From an uncultured SAR116 cluster alpha proteobacterium (GTDB taxonomy: Bacteria; Pseudomonadota; Alphaproteobacteria; Puniceispirillales; Marisalimonadaceae), in contig CACJFI010000010.1 in NCBI GenBank assembly GCA_902592615.1, positions 1-51,186 of the forward strand: a stretch of 51,186 nucleotides of DNA, written 5' to 3'. The notes below the pieces were generated by a model. The model did no database searches. It saw nothing but the letters and a program-made list of their open reading frames with translations, and had not been told where the DNA came from. The translations under genes were made by a program, and so were the position numbers. How positions within the stretch are numbered: position 1 is the first letter of the stretch; each line of letters starts with the position of its first letter. This document shows positions 1-6,609 of this stretch, one piece after another.

Positions 1-229
1 GGAAAAGCAAATAGGAAAAATATATCCCAAAACTGAAATTGCTGATAAATTTCCCATTTCGAGAATTGAAATTAAAGATTTTGGTAATTATTCCAAACAT
101 AAACTAAAAAAAACAAATATAACCCCAACATTTATTTTTATAAGAAATAATAAGGAGCAGGGTAGAATTGAAGGATACACAAGTCCTGAAATGTTTTGGT
201 GGCAAGTTGACGAAATAATTGGTGACTAA
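1..229 (+). CDS. soxS: SoxS-type thioredoxin-like protein, 3' end only (partial)
   Basis: Open frame entering from the window edge (first full codon at base 2) and ending at TAA 227-229; the start lies outside. The last 75 residues read as the C-terminal half of a thioredoxin fold. They contain IYPKTE near the beginning, the cis-proline stretch TPTFIF, then GRIEGY followed by a Trp-rich end (MFWWQVDEII). This pattern fits alphaproteobacterial SoxS, a periplasmic thioredoxin-like protein that keeps the SoxY cysteine reactive. The CxxC redox motif would be in the missing part, so it cannot be checked. It sits 48 bases before soxY on the same strand, which supports the sox assignment. SoxW is the main alternative. 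Confidence 0.7.
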   Translation, partial: EKQIGKIYPKTEIADKFPISRIEIKDFGNYSKHKLKKTNITPTFIFIRNNKEQGRIEGYTSPEMFWWQVDEIIGD

Positions 230-277
230 TATAATATAATAAGTAATTATTAAACTATTAATTTTTTGGAGATTTCT

Positions 278-739
278 ATGAAACGTCAAAAAATGATTAT
301 GATTTCAAGAAGAGATGTTATGTATCTATTTGGCGGGGTAGCAAGTACTGCATTATTTTCAAATTATGCATTAGCTAACCCCAACTTAGCTCTTAAAAGA
401 ATCAAAGAAATAAGTAAAAACAATGTTGAAGAGAGTGATTTATTCCTAGATGTTCCTGAAATTGCTGAAAATGGAAATCAAGTAAAAGTTAGCTTTGATA
501 TTGATAGTCCTATGACTAACGAAGATTTTGTTAAAACAGTTTATTTATTAGCAGATGGTAATCCAGCTCCTAATGTAGCTAAATTTTCTTTTAGCACAGA
601 TATGGGGGCATGCTCAGCAACAACTAGAATGAGATTATCTAAAACACAAAATGTTTATCTTTTAGCAGAATATAATAATGGCAAATTTGCCATGACAAAA
701 TCAAAAGTAAAAGTAACAATTGGTGGTTGTGGCGGTTAA
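278..739 (+). CDS. soxY: Thiosulfate oxidation carrier protein SoxY
   Basis: Periplasmic carrier that holds the sulfur substrate as a covalent adduct on a C-terminal cysteine during the Sox cycle. The 153-residue product starts with a twin-arginine signal (SRRDVMYLFGG, about residues 10-20, then a hydrophobic stretch and ALA before the likely cleavage site). It ends with the diagnostic swinging arm GGCGG (149-153, Cys151). A second Cys (112) lies in the body. A TTG at 266 would extend it by four residues, but the GGAG at 268-271 sits 6 bases before ATG 278 and overlaps that extension, so 278 is the better start. soxZ follows after 15 bases. Length and ending are typical of the family. Confidence 0.95.
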   Translation: MKRQKMIMISRRDVMYLFGGVASTALFSNYALANPNLALKRIKEISKNNVEESDLFLDVPEIAENGNQVKVSFDIDSPMTNEDFVKTVYLLADGNPAPNVAKFSFSTDMGACSATTRMRLSKTQNVYLLAEYNNGKFAMTKSKVKVTIGGCGG

Positions 740-754
740 AAGGAGAGATACGGT

Positions 755-1081
755 ATGTCTAAAATCAAACCAAGAGGAAAGGTACCAAAAAAAGCCTCTG
801 TTGACGAAATAATAGAGATAAAAACACTTATAAGGCATCCAATGCATAGTGGACGTATGAAAGATAAAAATGGTAAAAACATCCCAAAACGTATAATTAA
901 CAAATTTTTAGTCAAGTTTAATGGCAAACAGGTTTTTGTAATGGATTTAGAACCTTCCATATCAACAAATCCATATATTGCATTTCCTTATAAGGCAAAA
1001 GAAACAGGAACTTTTGACTTTGAGTGGACTGATGACAATGGTGAGAAATATACAATGTCCAGAAAAATGACAGTATCCTAA
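755..1081 (+). CDS. soxZ: Thiosulfate oxidation carrier protein SoxZ
   Basis: Partner of SoxY; the SoxYZ heterodimer carries the sulfur intermediate between SoxXA, SoxB and SoxCD in the periplasm. The 108-residue product has the family pattern: KPRGKVPKKA at the start, the LIRHPMHSGRMKD motif near residue 30, and the immunoglobulin-like ending with FEWTDDNGE. It has no signal peptide, as expected, because SoxZ is exported with the Tat-signalled SoxY. An AGGAGAG ribosome site lies just before the ATG. It is 15 bases after soxY and 13 bases before soxC, so it is part of one operon. Confidence 0.95.
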   Translation: MSKIKPRGKVPKKASVDEIIEIKTLIRHPMHSGRMKDKNGKNIPKRIINKFLVKFNGKQVFVMDLEPSISTNPYIAFPYKAKETGTFDFEWTDDNGEKYTMSRKMTVS

Positions 1082-1094
1082 ATAAGGTTTTGCA

Positions 1095-2372
1095 TTGAAA
1101 AAAAACAAAAAGAAAAACATAAAGATAAATCGCAGAGAGTTGCTAGCAGGTACTGCATCATTTGGTGCTATCGCTCTTACAACAAAGGTAGTTAATTCTC
1201 AAGAAGCAAACCCCATTAATTTACCACCTAATGTTCCGGAGTGGACTGCTGAATTAGGAGCTGGGGTTGACGCTAATCCTTATGGAATGCCATCTGAATT
1301 TGAAAAAAATGTTATTCGAAGAAATGTAGAATGGTTAACAGCTAGTACTGAGTCATCTGTTAATTTTACTCCTATACAAGATTTAGAAGGAATTATAACA
1401 CCTAATGGTTTATGTTTTGAAAGACATCATGGTGGAGTATCTATAATAAATCCTAAAGATTATCGTCTAATGATTAATGGTTTGGTTGATAGAGAAATGA
1501 TTTTCACATTAGATGATTTGAAAAGATTTCCACAAACTAATAAATTTTATTTTTTAGAATGTGCTGCCAATGGAGGCATGGAATGGAAAGGATCACAACT
1601 TAATGGTTGTCAATATACTTTTGGTATGGTCCATAATGTCCAATATACTGGTGTAAAATTATCAGATTTAATTCTTGAAACTGGTCTAAAACCCAAGGCT
1701 AAGTGGGCGCTAGCAGAAGGTAGCGATTCATCAGGTATGACAAGGTCAATTCCTATTGAAAAAGTTCTTGACGATTGCATGATTGCGTGGGCAATGAATG
1801 GTGAGGCATTAAGATCTGAACAAGGTTATCCTGCTAGGTTAGTTGTTCCAGGTTGGGAAGGAAATATGTGGGTAAAGTGGTTAAGAAGGCTAGAATTTGG
1901 CGATATGCCATATATGACAAGAGAAGAGACTTCAAAATACACAGATTTACTACCTGACGGAAAAGCAAGAATGTTTACTTGGGTTATGGATGCTAAATCT
2001 GTTGTTACCTCTCCAAGTCCAGAAAAGGCAATATTAAAAAAAGGAGTTCATCAATTAAGAGGACTTGCATGGTCTGGCAGAGGTAAGATCAAAAGGGTTG
2101 ATGTTTCTTTAGATGGCGGAAAAAACTGGGAAACTGCAAAATTACATGATCCTGTATTGAGTAAAAGCTTAGCCCGATTTACGTTACCATTTGAGTGGAA
2201 TGGTCAAGAGCTTTTGGTTCAATCAAGAGCTATTGACGAAACAAATTATGTACAACCAACTATTCAAGAACTTCAAAAATTGAGAGGTGTTAATTCAATT
2301 TATCATAATAATTCCATTGCAACTTGGAAAGTTAATAAAGATGGAACAGTAGACAATGTTCGACTTGGTTAG
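1095..2372 (+). CDS. soxC: Sulfane dehydrogenase molybdenum subunit SoxC
   Basis: Molybdopterin subunit of SoxCD, which oxidises the sulfane sulfur on SoxY and lets thiosulfate go fully to sulfate. The protein is 425 residues with a Tat signal (NRRELLAG near residues 12-19). The sulfite-oxidase fold follows, with the conserved Mo-ligand cysteine in the motif ECAANGG (Cys156) and an ERHHGGV motif near 109-115. The C-terminal half carries the dimerisation domain (SLDGGKNWE and following). The start is a TTG at 1095 with AAGG about 7 bases upstream; no ATG is better placed before the Tat motif. Its 3' end overlaps soxD by 17 bases. Confidence 0.93.
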   Translation: MKKNKKKNIKINRRELLAGTASFGAIALTTKVVNSQEANPINLPPNVPEWTAELGAGVDANPYGMPSEFEKNVIRRNVEWLTASTESSVNFTPIQDLEGIITPNGLCFERHHGGVSIINPKDYRLMINGLVDREMIFTLDDLKRFPQTNKFYFLECAANGGMEWKGSQLNGCQYTFGMVHNVQYTGVKLSDLILETGLKPKAKWALAEGSDSSGMTRSIPIEKVLDDCMIAWAMNGEALRSEQGYPARLVVPGWEGNMWVKWLRRLEFGDMPYMTREETSKYTDLLPDGKARMFTWVMDAKSVVTSPSPEKAILKKGVHQLRGLAWSGRGKIKRVDVSLDGGKNWETAKLHDPVLSKSLARFTLPFEWNGQELLVQSRAIDETNYVQPTIQELQKLRGVNSIYHNNSIATWKVNKDGTVDNVRLG

Positions 2373-3000
2373 AAAACTAACAATATTTTTTATAATGATA
2401 GCTATACCTATAATCCTGCATGCTAGTGAAAGAAAATTTAATTTAGGTAAAATTGCAACTAAGACCGAAATCGCTGGGTGGGATATCGATGTTAGACCTG
2501 ACGGAATGGGTGCTCCAATAGGTAGCGGTAATGCAATAGATGGTGAAGAAATATATGCAGAACAATGCGCATCTTGTCATGGAGATTTTGGGGAAGGTCT
2601 TGATAGATGGCCAGAATTAGTTGGTGGCGAAGACAGTTTAGATACTCATGATCCAGTAAAAACAACTGGAAGTTATTGGCCATACGCATCAACTATGTAT
2701 GATTATATATATCGCGCAATGCCTTTTGGTGTTGCTCAATCATTAACACATAATGAAACATATAGAGTTGTTGCTTATCTTTTATATATGAACGAGATAA
2801 TTGAAGAAGATTTTGTATTAAATGATAAAAATATTGGCAAGATAAAGATGCCAAATGTAGAGGGTTTTCTTCTACCAGATCCAAGACCAGATATTGCAAA
2901 CTTAAATGGTAAACCATGTATGAAAAATTGTGTTTCGCCAACTAAAATTATTGGAAAAGCCCGTGATATAGACGTAACACCTGAGGACGAAAAATCGTAA
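2356..3000 (+). CDS. soxD: Cytochrome c subunit SoxD, mono-heme form
   Basis: Electron-accepting cytochrome of the SoxCD complex. The 214-residue product begins with an Sec-type signal (residues 4-23). It has one class I heme c domain with CASCH (71-75) and a likely axial Met in AMPFG (Met122). The classical SoxD of Paracoccus is a di-heme protein of nearly 400 residues; here the second heme domain is missing and the C-terminus instead has a CMKNC pair (188-192). The ATG lies inside soxC, 17 bases before the soxC stop, which suggests translational coupling. Position directly after soxC makes SoxD the natural call; a generic Sox-associated cytochrome c is the alternative. Confidence 0.85.
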   Translation: MFDLVRKLTIFFIMIAIPIILHASERKFNLGKIATKTEIAGWDIDVRPDGMGAPIGSGNAIDGEEIYAEQCASCHGDFGEGLDRWPELVGGEDSLDTHDPVKTTGSYWPYASTMYDYIYRAMPFGVAQSLTHNETYRVVAYLLYMNEIIEEDFVLNDKNIGKIKMPNVEGFLLPDPRPDIANLNGKPCMKNCVSPTKIIGKARDIDVTPEDEKS

Positions 3001-3015
3001 ACAAAGGGAAAGTTC

Positions 3016-4704
3016 ATGCGTTCTAGACGTGAATTTATTCAACTGGCATCTATTTCAGCTATGTTGCTGGCAACTAAACCTTGGAACTCTATTGCCGCAA
3101 AACAAAATTTAAAAATTGAAGATCTTTTGGAGTTTGATACAAAAGGTCAAGTGACACTATTACATTTAACTGATTTACATGGTCAGTTAAAACCTGTTTA
3201 CTTTAGACCACCATCAGAAAATTTTGGAGTAGGAAAATACGAGGGTATACCTCCACACTTAGTTGGAAAGGCATTCTTAAAACATTTTGGTATCTCGCCA
3301 AAAACACCACTCGCATACGCTCATACTATGGTTGATTATATTCCATTGGCTATGGAATATGGTAAATTAGGAGGTCTAGACCATACCTCTACATTAATAA
3401 ATAAAATTCGTGCTGACAGAGGTGATGATAAGGTTTTACTTTTAGATGGTGGCGATACTTGGCAAGGTTCTTACACTTCACTTAAAACTCAAGGTGAAGA
3501 TATGGTTGAACTTATGAAAGCAATAGGAACTGAGGCAATGGTTGGTCATTGGGAATTTACTCTTGGTAAAGAGAGGGTTCAAGAATTAATACAAAAAATG
3601 GAATATCCATTTTTAGGAGGAAATGTATTTGATACTGAATGGGATGAACCAGTATTTGAAAGTACAGCATTTTTTGAAAAAGGTGGAGTGAATATTGCCG
3701 TTATAGGTCAACATTTTCCATATACCCCTATTGCGAATCCAAGTTATCTAGTTAAAGGATGGTCTTTTGGAATTAGGCCAGAGATTATACAAAAAAATGT
3801 TAATAAAGCACGAAAAAGAGGTGCAGAAATAGTTGTGCTTCTATCCCATAATGGATTCGATGTAGATCAAAAGTTAGCAACAATGATAGAGGGTATAGAC
3901 GTGATTTTAACTGGTCATACACATGACGCTATACCTAAAGCAATAAGAATAAATGGAACTATTCTTTTATCATCTGGTTCGCACGGTAAATATTTAGGTA
4001 GAATAGACTTAAAGGTTAATAACGGTAAAGTTATAGAAACATCTTCAAATTTAATTCCAATTTTTTCAGATGTAATCCCACCAGATCCAGAGATTTCAAA
4101 TTTAATAAATAAAGTAAGAGGTCCTTTTGAAAAGGAGTGCAATCGCGTTGTTGGTAAAACAGAAACACTTTTATATAGAAGAGGTAACTTTAATGGGAGT
4201 TGGGATGACATTATTTGTGATTCTATTATTCAAGAGAGGGATACAGAAATATCTTTAAGTCCTGGATTTAGATGGGGAACCACAATTTTACCAGGACAAA
4301 AAATTACAATTGATGATATTTATTCACAAACTGCAATGAACTATCCTGAAGTTTATAGAGTAGAAATGTCTGGGAAAATAATAAAAGAAATTCTTGAAGA
4401 TGTTTGTGACAATATTTTTAATCCAGATCCTTTTTTTCAACAAGGAGGAGACATGGTTCGAGTTGGAGGAATTAAGTACACTTGTAGTCCAAAAAATGAA
4501 ATGGGAAAAAGAATAAGTAACTTAAGAATTACTTCTTCAGATCAACCTCTAGAGGCTAGTAAAAAATACATAGTAGGTGGCTGGGGATCAGTTAATCCAG
4601 ATGTCAATGGGCCACCCATATATTCAATTTTAGAAAAATATATATCAGAAAAAAAGGTTATAATTTCAAAAAAATCTGAAATTGTTGAAGTTCTTGGAAT
4701 GTAA
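3016..4704 (+). CDS. soxB: Thiosulfohydrolase SoxB
   Basis: Periplasmic di-manganese hydrolase that cleaves the terminal sulfone group from the SoxY adduct and releases sulfate. The 562-residue product matches the usual family length. It has a Tat signal (SRREFIQLAS, residues 3-12), the metallophosphatase motifs DLHGQ (53-57) and GGDTWQGS (145-152), the SoxB-typical GHWEFT (177-182), and GHTHDA later in the catalytic domain. The 5'-nucleotidase-like C-terminal domain follows. AGGGAAAG precedes the ATG, 15 bases after soxD. It is the last gene of the operon and is followed by a hairpin terminator. Confidence 0.95.
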   Translation: MRSRREFIQLASISAMLLATKPWNSIAAKQNLKIEDLLEFDTKGQVTLLHLTDLHGQLKPVYFRPPSENFGVGKYEGIPPHLVGKAFLKHFGISPKTPLAYAHTMVDYIPLAMEYGKLGGLDHTSTLINKIRADRGDDKVLLLDGGDTWQGSYTSLKTQGEDMVELMKAIGTEAMVGHWEFTLGKERVQELIQKMEYPFLGGNVFDTEWDEPVFESTAFFEKGGVNIAVIGQHFPYTPIANPSYLVKGWSFGIRPEIIQKNVNKARKRGAEIVVLLSHNGFDVDQKLATMIEGIDVILTGHTHDAIPKAIRINGTILLSSGSHGKYLGRIDLKVNNGKVIETSSNLIPIFSDVIPPDPEISNLINKVRGPFEKECNRVVGKTETLLYRRGNFNGSWDDIICDSIIQERDTEISLSPGFRWGTTILPGQKITIDDIYSQTAMNYPEVYRVEMSGKIIKEILEDVCDNIFNPDPFFQQGGDMVRVGGIKYTCSPKNEMGKRISNLRITSSDQPLEASKKYIVGGWGSVNPDVNGPPIYSILEKYISEKKVIISKKSEIVEVLGM

Positions 4705-4706
4705 AT

Positions 4707-4748
4707 AACAGAAGGTAACCTATGAAATGATTACCCTCTGTTGGTTTT
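4707..4748. terminator. Hairpin terminator between convergent soxB and fccB
   Basis: A 12-base-pair stem with one A/C mismatch: arm 4707-4718 (AACAGAAGGTAA) pairs with arm 4731-4742 (TTACCCTCTGTT), 12-base loop, then a T-rich run on the plus strand. It lies between the soxB stop and the stop of the convergent fccB gene, and so would work for soxB and perhaps weakly for fccB. Confidence 0.65.
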
Positions 4749-4751
4749 AAA

Positions 4752-6017
4752 TTATGAAAACATGTCGGATGTAATTCCTGAGTACCATCCGATTGATTCT
4801 TCATAGGTTGCTTTTCTTAAGTTACTGTCTTCACCAGTCTTAGAAATAAACCCACTGGTTTTATCAATTTTTTCTGCCGTGGCTTTGTAGTTTGCTCCAA
4901 CTTTGATACCATCATTGGTTGCTACAAGTGACCAACAAGTATTAGCAAAACGCGGAGTAAATACTTTACTGCCTGTTAAACTTCCTCTGATATGGTTTGC
5001 AGCAACTTTGGCTTGACTGTTAGCAGAGAAACCAGACTTAGGCATTGACTTAGCAATTGAAGCGTCACCTAAAACATAAATATTTTCATCAGCTTGAGCT
5101 TGCATAGATCCAGGAACAATTGGACACCAATCACCTTTGTTTACACCAGCGTTCATTGCTATACGTCCAGCTCTTTGAGCGGGAACAACACTTGCTGCAT
5201 CTGCTTTGAAAGTGTCTAAATCAGTTTCAAACTCCATGGTTTCAGCATTAATTTTTTTGATACCGCCATGAGTTTCTGCGCTTATCCATTCAATCATTCC
5301 TGGATAATGCTTCTGCCAACCTTCCATAAATAAGCCTTGTTTAGAAAACTTATTTTTAGGATCTAAAATTACAATTTTAGCTGTAGGATTAGATTTTTTA
5401 AATTGATGAGCAATCATTGAAACTCTCTCATAAGGCCCAGGTGGGCAACGATACGGGTTTGGTGGAGGTACCATAACAAATGTTCCACCTTTCTTCATAC
5501 CTTTAACCTGATTCTTTAACAATTGAACTTGTGTACCAGATTTCCATGCGTGTGGCATTTTAGATTGTGCTTCTGCAGAATATCCGTTTACACTTTCAAA
5601 CTTGAGATCAATTCCAGGCGAAATTACGAGTTTATCATATGAAATACTTTCGCCAGAACCTAGATTAACCTTTTTTGCAGCATTATTAACGGATAACGCC
5701 CATTCATGAACCATATTCACACCATGATTTACTGCTAATCCATAATAATTATGACCTATAGAACTATAAGCCCTAAAGTCTCCTAAATAAAGATTTGAGA
5801 AGAAACATGTATAATATCTCTTTGATGCTTCAACTAGAGTTACATCAATAGCTCCTTTTGAGTCTTTAGCAATATACTTTGCTGCAGTCGCTCCACCTGC
5901 TCCGCCGCCAATCACAACTACTCTTGGCAGCGCCCCAAAAGCAATTGAAGGCATTGAAAGCGCCGTTGTTGTGGCTGCTGCAAGCCCAACAAAGGTTCGT
6001 CTTTTGATTTTTGTCAT
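4752..6017 (-). CDS. fccB: Flavocytochrome c sulfide dehydrogenase, flavoprotein subunit (FccB/SoxF)
   Basis: FAD subunit that oxidises sulfide and passes electrons to a c-type cytochrome in the periplasm. The 421-residue protein has a Tat signal (KRRTFVGLAAA, residues 5-15) and the FAD-binding VVIGGGAGG (34-42). It has the YYTC motif (Cys71), where the flavin is covalently attached in this family. The two cysteines of the redox-active disulfide are at RCPPGPYE (Cys191) and NTCWS (Cys361), and a second FAD contact is VLGDAS (315-320). The FCSD C-terminal domain is present. A strong AGGGAGG lies before the ATG. It is downstream of a small cytochrome c gene with a 70-base gap, as expected for an fccAB pair. 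Confidence 0.92.
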   Translation of the reverse strand: MTKIKRRTFVGLAAATTTALSMPSIAFGALPRVVVIGGGAGGATAAKYIAKDSKGAIDVTLVEASKRYYTCFFSNLYLGDFRAYSSIGHNYYGLAVNHGVNMVHEWALSVNNAAKKVNLGSGESISYDKLVISPGIDLKFESVNGYSAEAQSKMPHAWKSGTQVQLLKNQVKGMKKGGTFVMVPPPNPYRCPPGPYERVSMIAHQFKKSNPTAKIVILDPKNKFSKQGLFMEGWQKHYPGMIEWISAETHGGIKKINAETMEFETDLDTFKADAASVVPAQRAGRIAMNAGVNKGDWCPIVPGSMQAQADENIYVLGDASIAKSMPKSGFSANSQAKVAANHIRGSLTGSKVFTPRFANTCWSLVATNDGIKVGANYKATAEKIDKTSGFISKTGEDSNLRKATYEESIGWYSGITSDMFS

Positions 6018-6087
6018 TTAATCCTCCCTAGAAGTTAATAACTAGTATAAATGTTATAGTTTTTTCATTTTAAGTAAAATTTTATTT

Positions 6088-6408
6088 TTATTTCAACTTG
6101 CTTAGGTAAAGAGCAAGTGAGTTTATTTCTTCTTCTCCAAGTCTTTCAGCAACCATTTGCATAACTGCATTCTCTTTTTCTTTTGATTTGTAAGCCAAAA
6201 TTTTCGTTATAAATTGATTCGTCTTCATTCCAGTTATTTTTGGTATACCTTGTCCTAATCCAGTTGAATTATGGCAAGTAACACATTCACCAAATAGATG
6301 TTCACCATAATCTGCATCTGCACCAACCAGATGTTTTTGGTCAGCAAATATGCTGTTAGTAAAAATTAATGAAAATACAATTGATAAAAGTACTAATTTG
6401 GACTTCAT
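6088..6408 (-). CDS. fccA: Mono-heme cytochrome c, FccA/SoxE-like subunit
   Basis: Small periplasmic cytochrome expected to accept electrons from the flavoprotein encoded just downstream. The 106-residue product has a signal peptide (cleavage after about residue 22, IFA/DQ) and one heme site, CVTCH (42-46). A probable axial Met lies in AVMQMVAERL (83 or 85), and a C-terminal helix closes the fold. This is the single-heme cytochrome c553-like type; the Allochromatium FccA is di-heme. The ribosome site is very strong (GGGGGAGG just before the ATG). Its promoter should lie in the 201-base gap shared with acnB. Confidence 0.85.
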   Translation of the reverse strand: MKSKLVLLSIVFSLIFTNSIFADQKHLVGADADYGEHLFGECVTCHNSTGLGQGIPKITGMKTNQFITKILAYKSKEKENAVMQMVAERLGEEEINSLALYLSKLK

Positions 6409-6609
6409 AACCTCCCCCAGGCTTGAAAGTATAAAAAAATTTTACTTTTAATAATTTAATTATTTCCAATTTAATTTTTTTATCAAGAGATAATTATAAT
6501 TCTCAAAATTTTGTTGTTATGATTTTAGTTTACAAGTAAATTAAACGAAACTGTTTTACCAATATATTATAGCATTTTAAGTTATATTTTTTAATTTTTA
6601 GGAAAGATT
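6409..6609. other. Divergent intergenic region fccA/acnB
   Basis: A 201-base AT-rich gap between two genes that point away from each other, so it must hold both promoters. A TATTAT at 6565-6570 could be a -10 box for acnB, but no convincing -35 partner is visible. I see no clear operator or small gene. Confidence 0.4.

Noticed and set aside
736-960. Minus-strand frame of 74 codons opposite soxZ
   Set aside because: It lies wholly opposite a well-supported SoxZ, has no recognisable motif and no ribosome site; it is a shadow of AT-rich coding DNA. The same holds for the other opposite-strand frames inside soxD, soxB, acnB, ileS, purD, waaA and rsmE.
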